Positions 1-5,651 of a stretch of 16,813 bases of DNA are shown piece after piece. Numbering within the stretch: the stretch's first letter is position 1; each line of letters begins with the position of its first letter. The notes beneath the pieces were generated by a model. That model was not told the DNA's origin. It worked only from the letters and a program-made list of their open reading frames with translations, and made no database searches. Origin of the DNA: JAUIAI01 sp049680625 (GTDB taxonomy: Bacteria; Pseudomonadota; Gammaproteobacteria; Burkholderiales; Burkholderiaceae_E); assembly GCA_049680625.1 (NCBI GenBank), contig JBAUID010000040.1, positions 1 to 16,813 of the forward strand, written 5' to 3'. Position numbers and translations under genes: made by a program.

Positions 1-342
1 GAAGCTCGACCCACAACCACAGGTTGTCGTGGCATTGGGGTTTTTAATTACAAACTGGGCGCCCTCAAGGTCTTCTTTGTAATCGATTTCGGCGCCAACA
101 AGGTACTGGTAACTCATGGCATCGATCAGCAGGGAGACCCCACTCTTTTCCATTCGGGTGTCATCTTCGTTAACGTCTTCATCAAAGGTGAAGCCATACT
201 GAAAACCAGAGCAGCCACCACCCTGAACAAAAACCCGCAGTTTCAGTTCATTGTTGCCTTCCTCTTCGATCAGCTCTTTCACTTTTGCGGCAGCGCTATC
301 GGTAAAGACCAGCGGAGCCGGCATTTCTGTCATTGCATTCAT
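1..342 (-). CDS. erpA: Iron-sulfur cluster insertion protein ErpA (3' end cut by window edge)
   Basis: A-type carrier (HesB/IscA family) that passes Fe-S clusters to apo-enzymes in the cytoplasm. The visible 114 residues have the family's three cluster cysteines: Cys44 in GGGCSGFQYGF and Cys108/Cys110 in the C-terminal CGCGSSF. The acidic middle segment (about 53-63) is typical of ErpA rather than IscA. The reading frame is open to base 1, so only the last two or so codons and the stop lie outside the window. The start at 342 is preferred over in-frame ATGs at 333 and 324 because a strong GGAGG (351-355) sits 8 bases before it. A 12-base perfect palindrome, GATAGCGCTATC (357-368), lies just upstream of that ribosome binding site. 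The gene is downstream of, and codirectional with, the porin at 560-1453, but a terminator (487-517) separates them, so it probably has its own promoter in 343-486. Confidence 0.95.
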   Translation of the reverse strand, partial: MNAMTEMPAPLVFTDSAAAKVKELIEEEGNNELKLRVFVQGGGCSGFQYGFTFDEDVNEDDTRMEKSGVSLLIDAMSYQYLVGAEIDYKEDLEGAQFVIKNPNATTTCGCGSSF

Positions 343-486
343 CAGTAAAACCTCCGGATAGCGCTATCTTACGGCCGGATCAGATTTCCCGCCATCGGCA
401 AGGTGCGAAAAATCCTCAAAAAAGCAAATATTCCTCCGAACGGTCAAATAACGCGGTCTAAGGCGCAAAAGACGATCGCCGACCCC

Positions 487-517
487 AAAAAAAAGCCCCC
501 GAAAAGTCGGGGGCTTT
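487..517 (-). terminator. Rho-independent terminator of the first porin gene
   Basis: A perfect 10-bp stem (492-501 with 508-517, loop 502-507) is followed on the minus strand by eight Ts (494-487, which partly overlap the stem base). It lies about 40 bases after the stop of the porin at 560-1453 and insulates erpA from it. The flanking A and T runs may let it work in both directions. Confidence 0.9.
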
Positions 518-559
518 ACGTTGTATGCCGGCCGCGAAGGCCGGATCAGGCAACGACAA

Positions 560-1453
560 TCAGAACTTGTGCAAAATTCCAACGTTGAATTGCGTACCGC
601 CGGAGTCGCGATCACCGTACATAGCATACCAATTGGTGCGCTTGGTCATGGTGTGACGGTACTGAATACCAAAACGGGTGTCGGCGCCGATGTCGTGCAT
701 ATTCAGGATCAGGTCACCAGCTGCACCTACTTTCATACCAGCACTAACACCATAAACTGCGTCAGGATCGGCAGCATTGTCGAGGCTGGTATCAAGGTAG
801 TTCAAACCAACCCGGAATCCACCAAAGCGAACCTGGCCACCAAAGCCCATTTCCTGCTCGCCACCGAGATCGTGGTAACCAAGACCGACACGGAAAGCGC
901 CAGAGTCGTAGGTTGCGGCGATACCCATTGCGTCATCAGCAGCACTTTCGCTGGCAGCGTACATCGCGTCTACCTTGATGGCACCAAAACTACCGCGGTA
1001 GTGGATACCGTTGCTGGCACGGTTGGCCTGCGTTAGGGATGCGTCGTTAACGTCACCGCCCATACCGGAAACGTCGTTACCCAGGAACAGCCAGAAGAGC
1101 GGCGTGTAAGTGCGTCCCAACAGAACTGAACCGAACCCACCCTTCAAACCAACATATGAACGACGACCAAAGCTCAGGCCACCGGGAGTACCCTCGTCAA
1201 CTGCCAGCTGCGCTTCAAACTGGAAGACAGCACTCAAGCCACCACCGAGGTCTTCATTACCTTGTACACCCCAACGTGATGACGACTGACCACCGGAGCC
1301 AACTACCAAGCCACCGTCGCCACCTGCACGATCATCATCTGCGAAGCCGACATATGCGTCTGCACGACCGTACATCTCGACGTTGCTTGCGGCCATTGCA
1401 GCTGCAGGGGCCATTGCGGCTGCGATAGCCAATGCGATATAAGTATTTTTCAT
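560..1453 (-). CDS. Gram-negative general porin (OmpC/OmpF-like superfamily), paralogue 1
   Basis: A 297-residue outer-membrane beta-barrel protein, expected to form a trimeric diffusion pore. It has a Sec signal peptide with a Lys-bearing start and an Ala-rich core ending in AMA, with likely cleavage after about residue 21. The mature start NVEMYGRADAYVGF is a typical first barrel strand. The SRWGVQGNEDLGGGL and RRSYVGLKGGFG strands are characteristic of the Porin_4-type family, and PLFWLFLGNDVSGM falls where the constriction loop L3 lies. The C-terminal residue is Phe (HKF), the usual outer-membrane assembly signal. Bases just upstream of the start read GGAGAG, a good ribosome binding site. 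It is a paralogue of the neighbouring porin (1582-2487), shorter by 4 residues and with its own terminator. Transported substrate cannot be read from the sequence. Confidence 0.92.
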   Translation of the reverse strand: MKNTYIALAIAAAMAPAAAMAASNVEMYGRADAYVGFADDDRAGGDGGLVVGSGGQSSSRWGVQGNEDLGGGLSAVFQFEAQLAVDEGTPGGLSFGRRSYVGLKGGFGSVLLGRTYTPLFWLFLGNDVSGMGGDVNDASLTQANRASNGIHYRGSFGAIKVDAMYAASESAADDAMGIAATYDSGAFRVGLGYHDLGGEQEMGFGGQVRFGGFRVGLNYLDTSLDNAADPDAVYGVSAGMKVGAAGDLILNMHDIGADTRFGIQYRHTMTKRTNWYAMYGDRDSGGTQFNVGILHKF

Positions 1454-1581
1454 TTCTCTCCATCTCCAACGTAAAGCCCCACCATGTAAGACGGGGGTGT
1501 TTTCTACTACTGCAGTATTAATCCAATCCCGACAATATTGCTTAGGTCAGCCGGCGTTTGGAACCCTAAAAAAGTTAATGC

Positions 1582-2487
1582 TTAAAAGCGATGACGAATG
1601 CCAAATTGAAGCTCTGAACCCGTGCGATCAATGTAACCAGCATACCAATTGGTGCGCTTGGACAAACCCTGGCGATAAAAAATCTGGAATGCCATGTCGG
1701 GGTCGGGTGTTCCGGCAGCTTGACCACCGTCGACAACGTTCACCAGCAGGCTTCCTGCTGCGCCGATTTTTACTAACCCGCTGATACCGATCCTTGGATC
1801 ACCAAAGTCGTCAGAGTCTATATAGTTGACGCCAAACTTAACACCACCGAAGGTAGCGTTAGCGCCAACATGTTTAATTTCTTGATTACCGGTTCCACTG
1901 AGGCCATCCCCATCCTGGTACCCCAGTGACACACCAAATGCGCCGACACTAAAACGGGCCGCTACACTTGCCGCGTCATCAGCACCGGTTTCGCTGGCAG
2001 CATAAGAGCCGTATAGCTTCAGGCCGCCGAACGAGCCCGCATAGTGAATACCGTTATTCCAGCGGCCATTATCGCCACCGGGGAAATCGTGCACCGTGTG
2101 GGCCATTCCGCCGGCATCATTGCCTAGTAAGACCCAGAACAACGGGGTGTAGTTGCGGCCCAGGGTCAGTTCACCAAAGCCACCATTGAGACCGACGTAC
2201 GACCGTCGCTGAAAAGCAATACCACCTGCCGAACCGTCATCAACAGTGAGGGCTGACTCAAACTTAAACACGGCAGCAAGCCCGCCACCGAGATCTTCCG
2301 TCCCATCAACACCCCAGCGGGATGTTGATTGTCCGCCACTACCGACACCCCACGTCGATGCGCCGCCATCCGGATCCTGGTATCCAATGAAAGCGTCAGC
2401 TATGCCATACATGCGTACTTCGGATGCAGCCATTGCTCCAGCTGGCACAACTGCGGCAATCGCGATTGCGATTAGCGTTTTTTTCAT
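1582..2487 (-). CDS. Gram-negative general porin, paralogue 2
   Basis: A 301-residue porin. The start at 2487 is chosen because the next residues form a clean signal peptide (MKKTLIAIAIAAVVPAGAMA) and AGGAGAG lies 7 bases upstream. The frame stays open upstream to 2910, but that stretch is AT-rich, has no porin character and overlaps coq7. The strand motifs SRWGVDGTEDLGGGL, RRSYVGLNGGFG and PLFWVLLGNDAGGM match those of paralogue 1, so the two arose by tandem duplication. The C-terminus is HRF, again ending in Phe. The protein has inserts absent from paralogue 1, such as the segment around GDGLSGTGNQEIKH, probably in a surface loop. A CATAAT hexamer (minus strand, 2559-2554) is a possible -10 element. 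No convincing terminator was found between the two porin genes, so read-through into paralogue 1 is possible. Confidence 0.92.
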   Translation of the reverse strand: MKKTLIAIAIAAVVPAGAMAASEVRMYGIADAFIGYQDPDGGASTWGVGSGGQSTSRWGVDGTEDLGGGLAAVFKFESALTVDDGSAGGIAFQRRSYVGLNGGFGELTLGRNYTPLFWVLLGNDAGGMAHTVHDFPGGDNGRWNNGIHYAGSFGGLKLYGSYAASETGADDAASVAARFSVGAFGVSLGYQDGDGLSGTGNQEIKHVGANATFGGVKFGVNYIDSDDFGDPRIGISGLVKIGAAGSLLVNVVDGGQAAGTPDPDMAFQIFYRQGLSKRTNWYAGYIDRTGSELQFGIRHRF

Positions 2488-2707
2488 TGAGTACTCTCCT
2501 TCATTTATGTTCCTTTTATCCGGCCCCGTGTTGATTCGGTCCGTGTTTCCCCGATTATGTACGCCAAAAATCGTAAGCTTTTGTACATTGCGCCAAGAAG
2601 TTAAATCTATTCTCGCCATTTTCCCCGCGGGGTCAAAGTTATTTACTGAGGAAGGTGTCATTTTTCGGCTATCCTGTGGGGACGCTGCAACACTTGGAAC
2701 ATGAGGG

Positions 2708-3379
2708 ATGACCATTCGGCACCTGAGCTTTACCGACCGCTTGCTGGCCAGCACACAACAAGCCGTGTCTGTTATTGGGGGTCGACAGCCGGCTTCAAGG
2801 CCCACGCCACAACCTAAATCATCGGAAACCAGCAACACGGACGGCACCGTCGGGCACTCAAAGGCCACTGCACAAGAAGTTCGGCTGTCGGGCGCTTTGA
2901 TGCGGGTCAATCATGTGGGCGAAATCTGTGCCCAGGGCTTGTACCAGGGACAGGCGTTGACCGCCCGCAATCCCAGCGTCCGCGCACAATTTCACCAGGC
3001 GGCCGGCGAAGAAATCGATCATCTCACCTGGACTTCGCAACGGCTTTCCGAGCTGGACGCAAGACCGTCAATTTTCAATCCGCTTTGGTACGTCGGCTCG
3101 CTTGCCATCGGGACCCTCGCCGGGGTTCGGGGCGACCGGTACAGCCTCGGCTTTATGGCAGAGACCGAACAACAGGTTGAAAAGCACCTGGCTGGCCACC
3201 TCAGCCGCCTTCCTGAAGCTGATTTTCGCTCCAGGGCAATCGTTGCACAAATGAAACACGACGAGGCGACACATGCCTCAACTGCGTTGCAAATGGGGGG
3301 CATTCGACCCCCGTGGCTGATCCGTCAGGCCATGCGTAGCGTTGCAAAAATAATGACTAGCGTCTCTTTTCGTCTTTAG
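2708..3379 (+). CDS. coq7: Coq7-type 3-demethoxyubiquinol 3-hydroxylase
   Basis: A 223-residue di-iron carboxylate monooxygenase that adds the hydroxyl at C6 of the benzoquinol ring late in ubiquinone synthesis, at the inner membrane. The six usual iron ligands are visible: Glu72 (in NHVGEIC), Glu102 and His105 (in EEIDH), Glu154 (in AETEQ), and Glu186 and His189 (in HDEATH). The N-terminal 60 residues include a Pro/Thr/Ser-rich linker typical of proteobacterial members. The start MTIRHLSFTDRLL fits the family, although the only purine-rich stretch (GAGGG) abuts the ATG directly, so the ribosome binding site is poor. Coq7 here replaces the flavin enzyme UbiF found in enterobacteria. The stop codon overlaps that of the convergent OsmC-like gene by 4 bases. 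The upstream 220-base gap (2488-2707) is shared with the divergent porin gene. Confidence 0.94.
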   Translation: MTIRHLSFTDRLLASTQQAVSVIGGRQPASRPTPQPKSSETSNTDGTVGHSKATAQEVRLSGALMRVNHVGEICAQGLYQGQALTARNPSVRAQFHQAAGEEIDHLTWTSQRLSELDARPSIFNPLWYVGSLAIGTLAGVRGDRYSLGFMAETEQQVEKHLAGHLSRLPEADFRSRAIVAQMKHDEATHASTALQMGGIRPPWLIRQAMRSVAKIMTSVSFRL

Positions 3380-3819
3380 GCTGTTGGCACACCAAGACGC
3401 TCCTCGACAATTTCCCAATCCATGGATATTTCTGCGGTGTGCGCCAGCATCGCGGTTGCTGAGCAGTACTTGTCATGTGAGAGCTTTATAGCCCGCTCCA
3501 CCAGGTTGGGCTTGAGCCCGACCCCGCGAACGACAAAGTGAAAGTTAATGCGGGTAAAGACCTTTGGGTCTTTCTCGGCACGGTCCGCGTCCAGACGGAC
3601 TTCGCAGCCCCTGATGTCCTGGCCACTCTTGCGCAGGATCAAGACAATGTCATAGGCACTGCAACCCCCTGTTCCGGCAAGAACCATTTCCATCGGCCTT
3701 GGCGCCAGGTTGTTGCCACCACCGTCGGGCGCGCCATCCATAACGATTGAATGTCCACTGCCGGTATTGGCAAGAAAACTCATGCCCTCAAGCCCTGTCC
3801 ACTTCACCTCACATTGCAT
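3376..3819 (-). CDS. OsmC/Ohr-family protein, YhfA-like
   Basis: A 147-residue OsmC-fold protein. Family members reduce organic hydroperoxides with a pair of cysteines; the YhfA branch has no firmly assigned substrate. Typical features are the PRPMEMVLAGTGGCSAYDIV helix with the first reactive Cys, and DKYCSATAML with the second. The start at 3819 is chosen because GGGGGAG stands 5-7 bases upstream and MQCEVKWTGLEGMSFL aligns with the YhfA-type N-terminus; the longer in-frame version (to 3954) has an atypical Trp/Arg-rich leader. In E. coli and Pseudomonas yhfA homologues sit beside crp; here no crp or speD follows, and 826 non-coding bases separate it from rplM. It converges on coq7 with stop codons overlapping by 4 bases and no room for an intervening terminator. 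Confidence 0.93.
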   Translation of the reverse strand: MQCEVKWTGLEGMSFLANTGSGHSIVMDGAPDGGGNNLAPRPMEMVLAGTGGCSAYDIVLILRKSGQDIRGCEVRLDADRAEKDPKVFTRINFHFVVRGVGLKPNLVERAIKLSHDKYCSATAMLAHTAEISMDWEIVEERLGVPTA

Positions 3820-3988
3820 TTGATCTCCCCCACTCACCCATCTTGCCATCCGCCCCGACAACCGTATCGCCCAAATTGTCCCTGGCCATATTTTGCCCCA
3901 GTAAAAACTGGCAAGCCGGACCAGGAAGTATCTACCAGCAGGGTGACATGCCAATCAACGAAATCATTAACGGAAATGTCCAAGTGAT

Positions 3989-4005
3989 ATTGTGCAATGC
4001 ACAAT
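3989..4005. promoter_or_regulatory. Perfect 17-bp palindrome, candidate operator
   Basis: Arms ATTGTGCA and TGCACAAT flank a single central base and match perfectly. The symmetry and size fit a dimeric helix-turn-helix regulator. It lies about 170 bases upstream of the OsmC-like start and does not match the CRP consensus (TGTGA-N6-TCACA) closely. The cognate regulator is unknown. Confidence 0.4.
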
Positions 4006-4263
4006 TCCTGCTGAATGAAATGGTAATTTCCGCTAACCCTTCACGCTAACCCTATTGGGTTAACCCACCCAAAAATTAATTACGGGAAATCATCGAACCA
4101 TGCTTGCGCAGTATTTATCCGCCAGTTTCTTAAAAATACCGAATTTAATCAACTTTTAAGCGATTTTAGCGAACTTTATGCAATCCATGACAGCTGAAAC
4201 TCAGACCTGAAGTTTCAACATCAGTCAGTGAGGCAAACGAGCAACAAGATACCTGAGACAATC

Positions 4264-4292
4264 TTGCGTCGCACAAAAATTTCACCTAAACT
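4264..4292 (+). promoter_or_regulatory. Predicted sigma70-type promoter of the small RNA
   Basis: A TTGCGT hexamer (4264-4269) and TAAACT (4287-4292) are separated by 17 bases. Start of transcription is expected near 4299, which is exactly where the first hairpin of the predicted RNA begins. The -35 match is only moderate (first three bases of TTGACA). Confidence 0.45.
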
Positions 4293-4298
4293 TAATTT

Positions 4299-4383
4299 TC
4301 TGGTCGCGATGCGATCAGTTTGTCTCCTCCACCCTCCTCCAAACGGTGGATTCAGCCCAAGTCAATTGCTTGGGCTTTTTCTT
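4299..4383 (+). ncRNA. Predicted small RNA with loop-exposed anti-Shine-Dalgarno motif
   Basis: About 85 nt with three stem-loops. SL1: arms 4301-4307 and 4311-4317 (7 bp with one G-U). SL2: arms TCCACC (4328-4333) and GGTGGA (4345-4350), 6 perfect bp, with an 11-nt loop CTCCTCCAAAC. SL3: an 8-bp terminator stem (4354-4361/4369-4376) and a T-run. CTCCTCC occurs twice, at 4324-4330 (partly in the SL2 stem) and 4334-4340 (loop), and is complementary to GGAGGAG-type ribosome binding sites. A promoter at the right distance and a terminator at the end define a free-standing transcription unit. Loop-presented CCUCCUCC motifs are known from 'cuckoo' and CcsR-type RNAs of alphaproteobacteria; I infer a similar translation-control role by analogy only. 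An alternative is the leader fragment of a longer transcript, terminated before rplM. Confidence 0.55.
4354..4380 (+). terminator. Rho-independent terminator of the predicted small RNA
   Basis: Perfect 8-bp stem AGCCCAAG/CTTGGGCT (4354-4361 with 4369-4376), 7-nt loop, and a T-run TTTTTCTT from 4376. No protein gene lies upstream on this strand for 970 bases, so it must end a non-coding transcript or attenuate one entering rplM. Confidence 0.85.
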
Positions 4384-4478
4384 GCACAAAGCCGCCCTTG
4401 AACAAGTGCTTTGAGTACGTTGATTCTCTAATCCCTGGATCACACGACCCAGCCCCAAGCCTTAAGCCCCAAAGAGCA

Positions 4479-4551
4479 AGGCCAACTCCGACCGTTGGCC
4501 TAAAAGATTCTTTGACCTGAGCAAGATCAGGCCCCATAATCGTGGGCTTTT
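4479..4551 (+). promoter_or_regulatory. Structured 5' leader of rplM-rpsI, possible attenuator
   Basis: Three consecutive hairpins precede rplM: a perfect 8-bp stem (4479-4486 with 4494-4501), a 5-bp stem CCTGA/TCAGG (4516-4520 with 4527-4531), and a GC-rich stem GCCC/GGGC (4531-4534 with 4544-4547) followed by TTTT. The second and third share base 4531, so they compete slightly. In E. coli L13 represses its own mRNA through the leader; whether these hairpins form an L13 site or an attenuator cannot be decided from sequence alone. I found no strong sigma70 promoter between the small RNA terminator and this leader. Confidence 0.4.
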
Positions 4552-4576
4552 CCGCGTCAGCGATGCGGGAGCCATA

Positions 4577-4626
4577 AAGCGACACAACGCAAGCGACAAC
4601 GCGACATAACGCAAGCGACATAACGC
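4577..4626 (+). repeat. Degenerate tandem repeat in the rplM leader
   Basis: About four overlapping copies of a unit close to AAGCGACAYAACGC: 4577-4590, 4591-4602, 4601-4612 (lacking AA) and 4613-4626. The repeat ends 19 bases before the rplM start, in the stretch where the ribosome loads. It contains no Shine-Dalgarno-like sequence. Confidence 0.7.
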
Positions 4627-4645
4627 GAAACACTAGACAGAAAAT

Positions 4646-5077
4646 ATGAAGACATTTACGGCAAAACCGCTCGAAACGACTCACGACTGGTTCGTGATTG
4701 ACGGTACCGATATGGTGCTGGGCCGCCTGGCATCGGAAGTGGCAAAGCGCCTGCGCGGCAAGCACAAGCCCGAGTACACCCCGCACGTTGACACCGGTGA
4801 CTTTATTGTAGTCATCAATGCCGACAAGATCCGGGTGACCGGCTCGAAGGCAAAAGACAAGATCTACTACCGCCACTCGGGTTACCCGGGCGGCATTTAT
4901 GAAGACTCTTTCGAAAAACTGCAGGCCCGCCGCCCCGGTCGGGTCCTTGAGTTGGCGGTGAAAGGCATGCTGCCAAAAGGTCCACTGGGCTACGCAATGA
5001 TTAAGAAATTAAAAATTTACGGTGCACCGGAGCATCCGCACACCGCCCAACAACCCAAAGTGCTGGAGTTGCACTAA
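4646..5077 (+). CDS. rplM: 50S ribosomal protein L13
   Basis: A 143-residue L13, one residue longer than the E. coli protein, binding 23S rRNA early in large-subunit assembly. Diagnostic segments are the N-terminal MKTFTAKP, the VLGRLASEVAKRLRGKHKP block, the YYRHSGYPGG motif and the C-terminal KGMLPKGPLG followed by LKIYGAPEHPH. The ribosome binding site before the ATG is poor (AGACAG), which fits a gene whose translation is controlled by leader structure. The stop overlaps the rpsI start by one base (TAATG), so the two are translationally coupled. The gene follows a long leader with hairpins and tandem repeats, described separately. Confidence 0.99.
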   Translation: MKTFTAKPLETTHDWFVIDGTDMVLGRLASEVAKRLRGKHKPEYTPHVDTGDFIVVINADKIRVTGSKAKDKIYYRHSGYPGGIYEDSFEKLQARRPGRVLELAVKGMLPKGPLGYAMIKKLKIYGAPEHPHTAQQPKVLELH

Positions 5078-5469
5078 TGATTGGTGAATATAACTACGGC
5101 ACCGGCCGACGCAAAACATCTGTTGCCCGGGTCTTTATCAAAAAAGGCACAGGAAAAGTTGTTGTCAACGACAAGCCGCTCGACGAGTTTTTCGCTCGCG
5201 AGACCGGTCGCATGATTGTTCGCCAACCCCTGGAGCTAACCGCCAACCTCACAACCTTTGACATCAAAGTCAATGTCCATGGTGGTGGAGAGTCTGGCCA
5301 GGCCGGAGCGGTTCGCCACGGTATCACCCGTGCACTGATTGAATACGACGAAGGCTTGAAGCCGGTTCTATCGCAAGCTGGGCTGGTCACCCGTGACGCC
5401 CGTGAAGTTGAACGAAAAAAGGTCGGCTTTCACAAGGCGCGGCGCCGCAAGCAGTTCTCCAAACGTTAA
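5077..5469 (+). CDS. rpsI: 30S ribosomal protein S9
   Basis: A 130-residue S9, the same length as in E. coli. The N-terminal YGTGRRKTSVARVF signature, the GGGESGQAGAVRHGI(T)RAL motif and the basic C-terminal tail ending KARRRKQFSKR are all present; the final Arg of S9 reaches the decoding centre and contacts P-site tRNA. GGAG lies 8 bases before the ATG, inside the end of rplM, and the start codon overlaps the rplM stop. The operon ends here with a strong terminator. In many gammaproteobacteria petABC follows rpsI; here argC does. Confidence 0.99.
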   Translation: MIGEYNYGTGRRKTSVARVFIKKGTGKVVVNDKPLDEFFARETGRMIVRQPLELTANLTTFDIKVNVHGGGESGQAGAVRHGITRALIEYDEGLKPVLSQAGLVTRDAREVERKKVGFHKARRRKQFSKR

Positions 5470-5485
5470 GCTCCGCACCACGAAG

Positions 5486-5521
5486 AAAGCCGCCCGCCCA
5501 TCAAGCTGGCGGCTTTTTTTT
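5486..5521 (+). terminator. Rho-independent terminator of rplM-rpsI
   Basis: Perfect 9-bp stem AAAGCCGCC/GGCGGCTTT (5486-5494 with 5508-5516), 13-nt loop, and eight Ts (5514-5521), starting 16 bases after the rpsI stop. More T-rich sequence follows. Confidence 0.93.
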
Positions 5522-5651
5522 GTTCTTTTTTGTCCGTTAAATTGCTTTTCACCCGGCCCGTTGCCCAATACCCATTACTCAACCCCCCTATGCAACGGGA
5601 ATTGGTGCGGATTCTTTGGCTAATTGACTCTCAAACAGCAGGAAAAATCTC

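Larger units (their letters stand above)
3820..4645. other. 826-base intergenic region between the OsmC-like gene and rplM
   Basis: No credible protein gene is visible. From left to right I see: the OsmC-like ribosome binding site and promoter region (3820-3950); a perfect 17-bp palindrome (3989-4005); a 6-bp stem with 4-nt loop (4047-4062); a direct repeat TTTTAAGCGA/TTTTAGCGAA (4154-4173); a 7-bp hairpin with arms 4195-4201 and 4211-4217; the predicted small RNA with promoter and terminator (4264-4383); and the structured rplM leader with degenerate tandem repeats (about 4440-4645). The part from roughly 4060 to 4300 is AT-rich compared with the neighbouring genes, as promoter regions usually are. 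Confidence 0.7.

Noticed and set aside
521..1036. 171-codon plus-strand ORF opposite porin 1
   Set aside because: It lies antisense to a clear porin gene, has no ribosome binding site and resembles no known family.
1454..1500. CCCC/GGGG pairing between the two porins as a terminator
   Set aside because: The stem is short and imperfect, has no T-run on the minus strand, and overlaps the 5' leader of paralogue 1.
2632..2641. CCCCGCGGGG palindrome in the coq7-porin gap
   Set aside because: A low-complexity 10-base GC palindrome with no promoter in clear register; too weak to call an operator.
2488..2910. N-terminal extension of the second porin to 2910
   Set aside because: It would put 141 non-porin residues before a perfect signal peptide, and a strong ribosome binding site precedes 2487.
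3820..3954. N-terminal extension of the OsmC-like protein to 3954
   Set aside because: The extra 45 residues do not fit the family, and GGGGGAG lies directly before the internal ATG at 3819.
3948..4049. 33-residue plus-strand ORF with AGGG before the ATG
   Set aside because: It overlaps the 17-bp palindrome, has no recognisable family, and AGGG-like matches this short are common by chance. It could be revisited with ribosome profiling.
4318..4350. tmRNA or tRNA-like 3' end suggested by CTCCACC-type sequence before the small RNA terminator
   Set aside because: No T-arm (GGTTCGA-like), no CCA-ended acceptor stem and no tag-peptide frame can be found upstream.
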